From Pampus argenteus (Eukaryota > Chordata > Actinopteri > Scombriformes > Stromateidae), in contig CM072866.1 in NCBI GenBank assembly GCA_036937835.1, positions 18,370,001-18,434,000 of the forward strand: a stretch of 64,000 bases of DNA, in the 5' to 3' direction. A program made the position numbers and the translations under genes. The notes below the pieces were generated by a model. It saw nothing but the letters and a program-made list of their open reading frames with translations, was not told where the DNA came from and made no database searches. Numbering within the stretch: the first letter of the stretch is position 1; the number at the start of each line of letters is the position of its first letter. Shown piece by piece: positions 45,901 to 56,668 of the stretch.

Positions 45901-48900
45901 GTTGGAGCTGTTATTCTTTAGCAGGTTGAGCAGCAGCAGCAAACAGTCCTCCACCACAATGCCTGCACACAGGACGGAGGATGGATGTCAAATATCACAA
46001 ACAATATTAAATTTTAGAAATTTTAAAAAATGCAAGACTGTATTTAAATTATAGGTAATTTGGCACTGAAGATTTGAAACCTTAAAAGCTCTGAATCTTT
46101 TTTACCTCCGTCACTGCTGCCCTCTTCTGTGATGATATCTAGAAGACGCTCAAATGCGTTTTCAAATGCAACTATTTTCTGAATGGCAGCGTTGCTTTTA
46201 GTGAGCTGTTGAAGCAACAACAAGCCCTGTTGAAAGAAGAAAAACAGGTCATCATTGCATTAGCATTACATTTATATTTGACTGTCATGACGGATGGAGC
46301 TGTATTCAACTCTTCTTGAGATAAAAACCTTCATGTGGTTTAGTGTAAAATTGTAGTTTAAACCGAAAAGAAAAGTACTTACATCATTGCGAATTACTTC
46401 TCGAGAATCTGCCAACAGGTCCATCAGCCTGGAAACACCTGCAAATGGAAACGGAAAAACAAAAGCTCATTAAATACTGGTTGAAGAAGAGAGTTTGAGA
46501 CATTTTTCTGTCAAGATAGTAACAGTAAAACATTGGAATTACAAGTCTGATCTGACATGTCGCGGACGTGTTGCGGCACTTGTTGTTGTGGAGGAGAAAC
46601 TCACCCATGGGGCTGACCAGAATGATCCCCTGCACCTGGACTCCCTGGTTCTTCAGTAGAGCAGTCAACAGCTTCACCCCAGGCCAACGTACATGGAAGT
46701 CAAACTCCTAAAATGAACATATGAATATGTGAGGCAGTTGTTCCAGACAAATAAGAAAGATGTCTTGTCACTGGACCAGAATCAGTACCTCCAACAGAGT
46801 GAGAAGCAGGGTCACATGTTCAGGATCCTGGATGAACGTGTCTGTAAACTGGGCACCCAGGTCATCTGCCTGCTTCTGGGAGTTCTCATCTGTGAAGGAA
46901 GACAAACCGATAAAATTAGAAACTTCTCCAAAAAATACCACAGCAGGAGTGTTTAATCTAGTGTGGGACCAAATAGTTTGTTCATAGCAATCAGCTTGAG
47001 TTAGACAACTGTAATTACTAGATCTGCAAACCCTCATGAAGCCTGCCAGAGTGTTTGTTACCAGTGATTTTCTACTCTAATAATGAATCTATAATGAATA
47101 TTTGTATGAATCCCACCAACAATTGTGCATATGCTAATTGTGAACACGCCTTCTGGAAATGTAAAGATACACACAGATGTGGAGACAGCTGGATAGGAGG
47201 GTGAACAGATGTCAGTAAGGTTTCTATGTTAAGGATTCTACTGTTTACACACAGGAATAAACATTAAATAAGGGGTGAGCTGAAAACATCAGTGTGATGA
47301 GCTAGTTACGAACAATACTGCACTCAAAAATAGGTGTATTCCCAACCTACAAATCTAGGCAATCGGTGTAAACACACACACACACAAACACAGCCAAAAA
47401 CTGTATTGATTTCGGTTTTCCAAGGACTTGTGAAGCTGTAGAATCATACATTTATTAGACTTGATTGGTTAAGTAAGAAGAAACTACATTTCTTTAGTTT
47501 TTCTAAATGTAATGTAATGTAACAACTAACTTAAAGCTGCAAATCAATATTTTTATATTAACAATGGATCAAATGATTGTGAATGTATATAATGGATAGG
47601 ACAGACAATTATTACCAAACGCTCAATTCTCCTCAGCTCTATGGAGCATTTTTGTCTTTTAGCCCTCCTAGGTTGTTACAGCCTGCACATTCATTGTTTT
47701 GTTTCTGATAAATTCATGTTACACTACCTGCCCAGCACCAATCAGCAAACAGAAAAGTTAGCGACTAGCTGGTGAAAGAGTAACAGCAAGAGCTAAATAG
47801 TTCCATCTGAAACTTAAGATGTCAACCAAAAATCAACAATCCAATTGTATAAATTCACCACAAGTGTGCAAAAAGGGTATTAAAATGTGAGGAAACAGGA
47901 GCAATGAGAAACGACATTAACAGACAGAGGTTCAGGCATGGGTTGGTATTAGTGAAGCATTTTAACTACCACCCAAACACTGTCAGGTCACTTTTCCGAT
48001 GCAGACTGATTTTAGTGAAGTTAGTTATGTAGTAGTACCCCCGACTACTGCAAAGATAAGATTGATTTCAGTACTGACCAGGTATGGACACATTCTTATG
48101 CTTCCCTGAGAGAGGGATAGAGGTTACTGCGTCTGCGAGGGCAGGGGGAAGAGGAAGTTTAAAGACTCACCCAAAAGCTAGCATTAGCAAGACAACAACC
48201 AAACAGCCTTGTACTTTATATCAGCTTTTAACAATCTAAACATTGCAAACTAGATAAATGAATGCGCTCCTTTACAACAACCCAACCAAGTGCTGCTGGT
48301 GGTTATTGGGAGGTGGGGGGGAAAGGGGGGTGTGGCATCATGCACAGTCAAAGAGTTTTACCTTCTGATTCATCTGTAGGGTTAAAACATGGAAGAGAAG
48401 AGAGAGATGAGAATCTTTACATAAAACATTCATTACCAGAGTATAGAGGAGGGGAATGCAAATTGACTGTCCAATTGATATGAATTGATGTGATTTACAC
48501 ATGCAAACAGAACAATGGTTCAGTCAGTCAAGACCATTAACAGTAGCCAAACTATTAGGAAGAAATGACAAAATGAATAATGTTCTTTCCTAATAATGAA
48601 CACCTCAAGGGTGACTATCTAATAATAATTCTGACAGCACAATACCTTGCTCTTCCTCCTCATCATTGCAGATGATATTGTAAAGTGTGTCCAAAGCATA
48701 GCCGAGGATTTCGGAGTCAGACCTGTTTAAAAAAAAACAAGAACAGAATGTTAACGAAACGCAGGATTTATTGTAGGCAAAGCACAGGTGTTACTAATAA
48801 CATTAATGATGGCTCCGATCAATTCAAGCGTCCCAGACGAATGTGACAGCGAGCCAGCGATGCACAGTACCAAGACCCTGAAACTGAAGCGGCTAAAAGG

Positions 48901-51231
48901 ACTTGAAGCATTCTTCATTTTAATATTTACACCTGCAACAACATACCTGTCAGTTTGCAGTATGTTAATCAAGTGATCCATTGCCTGTGTGCCAACTTCC
49001 ATGCGATATTTCTACAAAAGACAAACATGATTATAAGAAGATCAATGACAAACGTACAAGAACTGAGATTAAAAATAACACTGATGTGCTTCATATTGTA
49101 TTTCTTACAAAACAAAGGAAGTCTACACACGCTCTCTGTGCGTTTCTACTAGTGCTGACCCATCTACATGTTAACAGGCCACCTTTCCTCCTACACCTAT
49201 TTTTCCATGCCTGACAAACTCATTATTCATGGTTGATGGGGCAGCCAGTAACAAAACTGTCCATGAACAGAACTGAGAGGTAACTTGGTAGAGGCCTATG
49301 TCAAGATGGGTTCATTGTAATCAGTTGAGAAAATATTCACAAATGTCCGCCATCTATTTACATCAATACAGGGCAACACAGATTAAATTCTAGTGCAGTT
49401 TTCTCTTTTGTCGACAGCTACTCCTGAATATTAATACACAAAATAAGACTGCATTAAAACAAAAGGACAGAATCATCACTAAATGTTGCTTGACACAAAT
49501 CTCCACCAATTATACAAAGATTATTATTGATTTCTTCTCATAATTTACCTTGGAGAGGGACTTAAGAGCCCGGACAGCATCTCTGCGGTCTTCTAGGAGA
49601 GTTGAGGAAGCAACCCGGTCACACAATTTCTGGATCTGTCAATGGAGGAATCATCATTTATTTTGCTTGCATTTCTGTCTCATATACAACATCTCTCAAT
49701 ACTTTCTAACTTGGAAAGATTTGCAGCTCTTCTTGAGCCGCAAATCTTTTAAAACTGGTCAGAAATCTATACTTTAATTTTTAAAGGCTCAGTAATTTCC
49801 TAAAAAAAAACACAGCACATCCTCACTCAAACAGGAATAAATAGTGCATATGTTGGAGACTATATTTTCAGATGCATATTAACACACATAATTAAGTATT
49901 TATCAACAGTGTATGTGAGATTCAATCAAAAATAACTCCAGTGCGTCAACCGTGGAAAACAACAGAGGTCTACGGTACTTCTTTCTTCAGTTGGATGTTT
50001 GAGCTTCGTTGTTTTGAAATAACTAATATTTGCACACTAGTAGATTCAGGTTTTTCCATGAGGGATGTAATTGTCAGGTATTTTAAAAAAGATAATTGAA
50101 TTTTTTTTCTTAAAACATGTCTGAAGGAAATCTTTAACACACTCACACGCTCGATGAGTGGACACGCGGGTAGAGAACGAGAATGTTTAGAGACAAACGT
50201 CTGTTTATGTGGTTATTATCTTTCTGCAATGTCAGCATGGCAACATGTCTTCATATGCTGCCGAGCATTAAGATAACCATTGTTTGTTACTATAATTATA
50301 CCCTGTGATGACTTACTGCTCATCTCTTTTATATTACTGTGAACTGAATATTTTTGGGCTTTAAATTTGGGCTGGAAATTTGAGTTTAAAACGTCTACTT
50401 GATTTGTGACATTACAACTAATTTAGATCTAATCTTACATCTAATATTAAAATTTACACAAGTGTGACGTGGAAACGTGAAGCCACCAGTTCACACACAC
50501 ATAAGACTTTCTGAACTAGTTTTTATGTGTAAAAAAAAATCAATATCAGACAAATTATTATTCAAAGCTGAGTTGTTTTACACGTTTTAAAACAAAATGT
50601 CAAAACGTTATCTTTAATCAGAAAACTATCATATGATGATTGAACTTATGACAGTGAATAATATTAGGTGAAGGCCTAGTTTTTATGTTGCGGAGTAATT
50701 TATTTGCCTTTGATACCATCCCACATATTGGATATTTATTTCTTTGTTGTTGACGGTTATTTAAATTAAAACTATATTGTTGGAGGGTGTTGATTAGACA
50801 GCTGACACCCCTAATGGTCAATGTTCAACTCTGTTTTTTTAATTCATTATTCAATTGATTTACTACACGTAGCGAAGACAGCAGGTTAAGTCAAACAGCC
50901 TTAACAGACTACGGACTGACAGATTTGTCAAGTTAGCTAATTAGCTTGACTAGCTAGGTGTTGCCATTCATTAAAGGACGTCCCCAGTGTCTTAACATAT
51001 TATCCTGTGTGATTTTTAAGAGATTTTACAAAGTCATCTTTCAGTACAAATGCATGTAATACAATGACGCGTGTGGTCTCATTTTATCAGATACACAGAG
51101 GTGGAAAGCCAGAGCTAGCCAGAGCTAGCCGGAGCTAGCCGCAGCTAGCCGGACTAGTTTCCTACCGTGTCCGCTCCGGACGGCTGCGGCCCGGCTGCCT
51201 GCCCTCCCATCACTCCTCTGAAGAAGTTCAT
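36911..51231 (-). CDS. uso1: uso1, general vesicular transport factor p115 (complete, 26 exons, 960 aa)
   Basis: Exons in transcript order: 51166-51231, 49549-49635, 48947-49011, 48646-48722, 48362-48373, 46789-46889, 46605-46707, 46383-46438, 46106-46226, 45784-45962, 45543-45683, 45359-45447, 45115-45269, 44688-44893, 44521-44541, 41800-41910, 41288-41406, 40843-41024, 40631-40752, 40396-40534, 39570-39736, 39185-39250, 38508-38606, 38312-38416, 38010-38225, 36911-36988. Total 2883 nt, 960 aa (human 962). The start MNFFRGVMGGQ matches p115. Residues to about 640 are the armadillo-like globular head (WFEVGDDNSGWSAQKVTNLH, NERQPFVLRCAVLYC). A long coiled coil follows to about 935 and the last 25 residues are almost all acidic. 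p115 is a homodimeric tether at the cis-Golgi and ER-Golgi intermediates, working with Rab1, SNAREs and, through its acidic tail, GM130 and giantin. Confidence 0.97.
36989..38009. other. uso1 last intron
   Basis: About 1 kb of AT-rich intron with A-rich tracts near 37610 and 37945-37985. Nothing else is recognisable. Confidence 0.6.
41247..41270. repeat. (AGT)8 trinucleotide repeat
   Basis: Eight AGT units in the uso1 intron, about 20 nt past the 5' splice site of exon 41288-41406 (ACT repeat in the transcript). Confidence 0.85.
41911..44520. other. uso1 intron after the 21-nt microexon
   Basis: Longest intron of the 3' half, 2.6 kb. It contains an A-run meeting a T-run at about 43092-43115, followed by an AAGTAC-type fish repeat fragment near 43110-43160. 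No extra coding exon was seen. Confidence 0.55.
44521..44541 (-). CDS. uso1: uso1 21-nt microexon (GDKISRR)
   Basis: Exactly seven codons between a TTTTGCAG acceptor and a GTGAGT donor, phase 0 on both sides, joining ILSQ to GSKVQTR. Human p115 reads GDKIDRR at this place as I recall, so the microexon is conserved. Skipping it would keep the frame. Confidence 0.88.
46890..48361. other. uso1 intron between exon 6 and the 12-nt microexon
   Basis: A 1.5 kb intron with a short AC repeat near 47371-47384, an old repeat at 47525-47815 and a G/C-run tract at 48309-48331 close to the microexon. Confidence 0.55.
47525..47815. repeat. Teleost interspersed repeat fragment (GCGACTAGCTGGTGAA type)
   Basis: The strings TTAAAGCTGCAAAT at the left and GCGACTAGCTGGTGAA with AGCTAAATAG at the right are features I remember from a widespread fish repeat. 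Diverged and non-coding. Family name not assigned. Confidence 0.4.
48362..48373 (-). CDS. uso1: uso1 12-nt microexon (adds four acidic/Ser residues)
   Basis: Transcript reads CCCTACAG, then ATGAATCAGAAG, then GTAAAA. Flanking exons end and begin in phase 1, so inclusion adds four residues (DESE) between EEEEQ and DENSQKQADD, and skipping also keeps the frame. The insert enlarges an acidic loop in the armadillo head at about residues 99-102. The short size makes it invisible to open-reading-frame methods; support is splice sites, phase and composition. Confidence 0.7.
49636..51165. other. uso1 intron 1
   Basis: About 1.5 kb, AT-rich. No other features except the tandem repeat next to exon 1. 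Confidence 0.6.
51107..51154. repeat. Short tandem repeat of about 10 bp (AGAGCTAGCC)
   Basis: About four imperfect copies of AGAGCTAGCC, GGAGCTAGCC and GCAGCTAGCC, starting 10 nt after the uso1 exon 1 donor. Each unit contains the palindrome GCTAGC. Confidence 0.85.
51166..51231 (-). CDS. uso1: uso1 first coding exon
   Basis: Encodes MNFFRGVMGGQAAGPQPSGA-DT and ends at a GTAGG donor. The ATG at 51229-51231 is chosen because the N-terminus matches p115 almost residue for residue. Confidence 0.92.
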
Positions 51232-51339
51232 TTCTACAGGCTTCTGAAGAAACCCTCAGACTCCCCTCTACGTGGTTAGTATGATAAATATGTGAAAAGC
51301 AAGAAGGAAAAACAAAGGTATACAATGATGATTTTTTTT

Positions 51340-51425
51340 TTTACCGACCCCGGAACTCAACAAACATAAAGGCGACACTGAGCATGCGCGCAGACGTGGC
51401 GATACGTGGCTGATCAGCACACAAA
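51340..51425 (-). promoter_or_regulatory. uso1: uso1 promoter region
   Basis: A CpG-rich patch 110-190 nt upstream of the ATG. It carries TGAGCATGCGCG at 51379-51390, matching the NRF1 consensus YGCGCAYGCGCR at 11 of 12 positions, and two ACGTGGC boxes at 51394-51400 and 51404-51410, exactly 10 bp apart. ACGTGGC is the core of CREB3/ATF6/XBP1-type elements that drive secretory-pathway genes. No TATA box was seen. The function is inferred. Confidence 0.45.
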
Positions 51426-51974
51426 GTGCAGCCAGCTGATCAAATCTACCGTAGACTGTATATAAAGTCTATGATATCTGCCTTCACTTTTTATTCCTTC
51501 TTTGGAGGGAAAAATCTTAAGCAAAAAGCCAAACTATTCAGAGGTAACTGTCCATATCAAACAATACGTTTCTTCAATATCTGAATATACAAACAAAAAA
51601 AGCTGTTAAAACATATAACCACAGTAAGCTTTACAAAATATTTATTTAACTTATTATTATTTATTACAACCTCTAGCCCCCCTGGCATGTTTATGACTGT
51701 AGACTCAAGATATATACTTGTTTCAATAAAGGTAATTAAAAAAAAAAAAGCCAGTTATTTAAAGGTCATAATGACTGTGTGAAAATATAACAGAAAAATA
51801 AAAGGCAAAGTATTTTTCTCCTACATCACCTTCCCTCTTTTCCTGTTAATAATAATAACAATAATAATAATACATTTGATTTGTGCTACACTTTTCATTC
51901 ATAGTGAATCATAACATAGAGAGAATAGTAAGAGTTGTCAGAAGAAATAATTACTAACACATTACACAACTAAG
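51426..51974. other. Intergenic DNA upstream of uso1
   Basis: AT-rich. An (AAT)n stretch at about 51848-51875 and A-runs are the only structure seen. Confidence 0.55.
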
Positions 51975-52480
51975 TCAATGAAACTTTATTTATAGCACCA
52001 TTCGTACAGGTGGTAAGGTGTAATTCAAAGTGCTTTACAGAAATGACAAGTCAAATAAGAGAAAGGGCAAATGTAAACAGTACAACAATTCGGACTAATA
52101 TCGTAAACTAATACTGAGATTAATGCATACATAACGATAATAAAAAACAATCAAATAGATATAAAAAAAACCAAATCAGAATTAGATTTAAATAACAGAT
52201 GAAATATAAAATAGATTAAACATGAATACAATGAAATGAATGATTAAATAACATAAATAATGGTAATAAAATGTTGTAATCAATGTTTTAAGTTTTAAGA
52301 CATCAACACCTTGAGTTGTTCCAACAGCTCGGAGCATAAAACCTTGAAAAGCTGTTTCATCAAAAGTTTCAGTCCTGTAAAACTCGTACCACAGGATACG
52401 AGGGACTGTACTGGTTCAAACATTGCAGGCATGTCAGACTAGTAGGCTGGTGTATGACCACGAAGAGGCTCGGAGTAATT
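51975..52480. repeat. Fish interspersed repeat (ACTTTATTTATAGCACC / CAAAGTGCTTTACAG type)
   Basis: The left end reads AAACTTTATTTATAGCACC, then AATTCAAAGTGCTTTACAG, a signature I know from a very common ray-finned-fish repeat. The right part (TTCCAACAGCTCGGAGCATA, GCTGTTTCATCA) belongs to the same family as far as I recall. No coding potential. Confidence 0.55.
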
Positions 52481-53223
52481 CCTAGAGAATTTAATTTCAT
52501 TCTTCCTTTCCACCATGTGCTTTCTGTAAAAACAAAAGACAAATGTGTTTTTCCCCTCTGGCCTTGCCATGTCCTGTTCTGGAGAACCTTTTCACAAGCG
52601 CACACACACACACACACACACACGTCAGTCTATGATAACTTGTATGTCCCTAAAACCCAACTCCATGAGTCTATATAATCAGCTCTGAGCATAGTCAAGT
52701 GTAGAAGAAAAGTGTAGAAATTAATTTATTCTCAGGTGGATGCTCTGTGGAGTGAGTCCACTCTGGCACATCTCCCACTTAAAACTATCTGATTAAAACC
52801 AAGCTGCAGGTTCCTCTGCAGCTTCATATCAGAGGAGTTGTAGTGGGAGATGCAGAGTACGCTGACTGACAACAGCTGGCTGTCAAACTAATTTTAGTAT
52901 TTCTTTTAAGTATTTAAAGTTTATCACAGTGATTTGGTTACTTATTGCAAACAAATATGATAAATATCCACTAAAGATCTTTATGTATTTGTGTCTAAGT
53001 ACATATAACTGCCTTGGAAACTTTACTATTTTTTTTCCCCAGAGCTTTCAACTTAAGTGTCTTACCCATTTTATAACACCCATTTCTGATGATAAAATTA
53101 TTAGGTATCATAATAGTGCTGGATTTTCTCCACCAATAAACCAGTACAAGATATATATCCGTCCCCTCTTCCACCTAATGCATTGTACCTACCTGCCATT
53201 GCCTTTTACATTCTTCCACACAG

Positions 53224-54617
53224 TCCAGGCTGCTGATGAAGCCAGACTTGCACAAAGAGGGGAGCAGGTTCTTCCACATGGTTTGTCCTGGCTCCAGTGG
53301 TTCTTGGATCTTCACTGTGGCCCTATTTTCTGCAGTCCAACGAGGAATTAAAAGAGGTCCCCTTCTGAATCATAGATTTGATTTTGTAGCAAGTGAAACG
53401 TCATCTGATGAGGATGGTAATTAAAGACAACATACTACAAAAATCACAAGACTGACGATATGCACAGGTTCAAGTAGTATCTGTAAATAGTCACACAAAT
53501 GCTTCCTTAAAAAAAAAAAAAGGTCCTTTTACACTTCACGTCTTACTAATACCAAAAGTGTAACGCTTACAAAATAAAAGTCAGGCTATGATCAAAACAT
53601 TTTTCTTTAAATTGAGATACATAGGGGGTAAGTCTAATTACTACCCATGTTCTCTGCTTCAGTCAATGTGCATCTTATGTAGTAACCTGTAAACATGACA
53701 AACGTATGAGTGGTGCTGATATCAGTAGTTTATTGTATGTTAAGTCCAACACATTCAAAATGGAAAAGAACAAAATTTTAAAAAAAAAAAAAAAAAATTA
53801 AAAACAAGACAAAAAAAAAAAGAAATAAGATTCTCCACCTGCAACGGTTTTGTACTAGCAACAAGGTAAACACAGTAAATTAAGATGGCAGCCAACTGTT
53901 TACCACACCTGCTGAAGCCAAGAAGGTACTACTATTTTCATTCAAAAGGACTGGAATGATTCACAATACGGATCCACTCTACTGCATTTTCAACCACAGG
54001 AAATTTTAAATTTACAGCTTTTGAGGATCCTTTAAAGTTTGGAAAAGGATGGGTCCTTGAAGACCTCGGTGAAAAAGATCCAACCATAAATTGATAATAC
54101 TCAAACATTTTACCACCACAGATGTAAAAGCACAGATTGGTCTGAAAGCATGATGGCTCTTCTTCACCACTCTTCATTTGACCTTTGCTGTAAAAGTATG
54201 ATTGCAGTCAAGTATCAATGTTATTCAATTTTACCTGAAATTAACATTCTGGGTACAGGCACCCTTGAGAACCGTCTGTTAAAAAAAACATAAAAACACT
54301 CAAGAACCTGTAAAGTGTCTGTAATGTTAGATCAAAAACTGATGGCAAATTAAATGTGTTCAAATTTAATTTCTCATATCTGAAACTATTATCTCAGATA
54401 GTCAAGTGTAGCAGAGGGGAAATCTATATGTCTGTACATCAAATTCAGCTGCAAGAGTGAGCAAACATTTCATGCCTACTACTATTATTTCTTGAAATAC
54501 CAGATGAGAAATTTGGAGAGGCTTTGTTCAAACTGACAGATTGTCCCAGTAATGTTGGAAATAGTGCAATACCACCAGACAAGGAAGACCTCATTAGCAT
54601 GTTTGTCCAGAGAAAAA
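53224..54617 (+). pseudogene. Unidentified exon-like open frames, possible small gene or relic
   Basis: Two exon-like blocks on the plus strand share compatible splice phases. The first, 53224-53416, has a TTCCACACAG acceptor, 64 open codons ending in SETSSDED, and a GGTAATT donor. The second, 54504-54617, has an ATACCAG acceptor and reads DEKFGEALFKL, then IPPDKEDLISMFVQR. Between them, near 53975-54090, another open stretch reads FEDPLKFGKGWVLEDLGEKD. I do not recognise a family. Composition looks more coding-like than the surroundings, but no start codon or terminal exon is clear. It may be a decayed gene, a transposon relic, or chance. The same DNA may be distal 3'UTR of g3bp2 on the other strand. 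Confidence 0.2.
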
Positions 54618-55584
54618 AAAAAATGCTACATCAATTTCACTTCCCATTTCAGTGCAAGATAAACAAAAATAACATAACATCTCATGTTTGTCATGTTTTC
54701 CTTCCCAGCTGAAACCAAGATCTTCCCTCCTTACCAAGTGGTAAAAAGCAAATACAGTAGTGGACAAGAAAAGAGCCTACCAGTATGGCCACACCAACTG
54801 TAAAAAAATAAATGAATATAATAAGCACAATGAATATTCAGCATATGAAAATACAAATGCATAAACGGCTAGAAAAGTGAGCACAATTATTTGCTAGTCT
54901 GTGGGCTGGAACTATGGCCAGCCCACACACACAGATTACAAAATCGTTGCTGAAAAGAGAACAGTCTGACAACTTGTGAGTCCAGGAATTAACCCGAGTG
55001 CTGTCATGAGTTGCAAAAGCTATGGTCAGACTGAAACTAAGCATCAGTGTCTGAAACATTGAGACATTTCTCTTTCCAAAATGCAAACTTCACTCAGTTC
55101 ACTGAAATCAGCCTCGTGTAGAGCCATGACTTGTTAAAACCAAGGACAAAGCTTTTCACTGTCACCATCTTTAATGTACCTTTTTTTTTTGAAAGTAGTT
55201 CTTCATGTGCACCTCTTAACCATTTAACATTAAACAGAACTTGAGGCACCTATTGTCTCTACGAAAACCAGAGCAGACAATATAAAATAAAATGTACAAA
55301 ACTCACAGCAGATCATCTTAGGTAGTAAAACAGTATGGAAAAATCAAATATGCACCAGGAAAAAAAAACAACTTTTAATCTTGTGAATACTGCAAGTTTT
55401 TTTTTTTATCTGCTGCCAGTACACAATAGTTCAAAATGAGCAGCTCCACATTAGGAGGCAGCGAGCTCCGAACCGCAACGCTTTTAGTAAGACTGGAAAA
55501 GGTGAAATAGAAGGCACCATCATGCTTTTATCAAGTCGAAAGAGAGAGAAATGAAAATATACACGGAAAACAAAACATACAGTA

Positions 55585-56668
55585 AATTATGATTTCTGCT
55601 GTAGATTTATTCTTTTACTCCGCACTTAACACAGAAAGGGAGGGAAGAGGGAGGGAGGTGTCGTCCATCCCAGTTTTGCACTCTAGCTGGCAGGGAAAAA
55701 CATGAAGAAAAGAAAAACAAACTTGGAATCAAAAGAAAAACGGAGCGAGCCGCCATCATTACCACCACTCTTCTATTCAGCTTTGTTTCTTGTTTATCCT
55801 TTGCCCATCCCCCACTCGTTTGATGATAAGTCCAGGATTTGAGTATTTTTTTATTATTATTTATAAATGAGGAAAAATATAATGTAGATTTGCTTGTCTT
55901 CTTGTCCATCCAGCAGTAATTGAAGCGTAGTTTTGGGTCAAAAGTGTGAAAAGTACATTGGTCACAGCGGACAGGCTGTGAGCGAGGCCTGCCCCGTAAG
56001 TCGTATCGCTTTGAGACAACAGGTCTCTCCAGATGTGTTCCAAGCATGGATATCAATGTAAAACGACACAAGTACCCATTAGTGCATATTAATGAGTGCA
56101 TTATGCAATTTTGAAGCAGTGGTCTCTCAAAAAGGAAAATGTAAAAGGCAAGCTTTTCCCCTGAAACTGCACAAATTTTGCATCTCACTCTTTTCCAACA
56201 GTAACGGGCAGAAAACTACCATATAAAATGTGCAATAGAGGGATTTCGTGAAGCAGCGCCCCAGTTAAGTCAAGGCATATAATCTCTTTTCCAAATGATG
56301 GGCTGTATTATCGTAGTTACAAGTCTTTATCAGTCCCTCCTAATGTGGCAGATTACTCCTGGTTGGTTTGCCTTTTTTCACGAATTTACAAATTAAAGTT
56401 TGTGAATTCTTGAGATACCCAAAAAGGATGCTCAGCTCACAGCTAATAAGCGAATTTTTCGTTTGCTTATTTTGTTTTGTCTATTTCACAAACAAATAGT
56501 TGACAGGCTGTGTCACATTCCAAAGCAAAGAGGGAACAAAAAAAAAACAAAAAAAACAAAACAAAAAAACAAATATATACGTTTATACATGAAGATTTCT
56601 TTTCGTTAACGAGAACGGTTGAAGATGAAGAACACGGTACTACTTCCACACTGCGGGTGGTGCTCTTC
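55585..56668 (-). other. g3bp2: g3bp2 3'UTR (probable)
   Basis: AT-rich non-coding sequence following the g3bp2 TGA. The end is set by the AATAAA at 55606-55611. Overlapping open frames here have no family resemblance. Confidence 0.5.
55606..55611 (-). terminator. Candidate poly(A) signal of g3bp2
   Basis: TTTATT on the plus strand is AATAAA on the minus strand, about 1.06 kb after the g3bp2 stop. More distal signals (for example near 53730) cannot be excluded. Confidence 0.4.

Noticed and set aside
52929..53351. 140-codon plus-strand open frame taken whole
   Set aside because: The frame crosses what look like acceptor sites and low-complexity text; only short exon-like parts of it seem plausible and these are reported separately.
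55607..56188. 193-codon minus-strand open frame
   Set aside because: Lies in the probable g3bp2 3'UTR, has no domain resemblance and no splice context.
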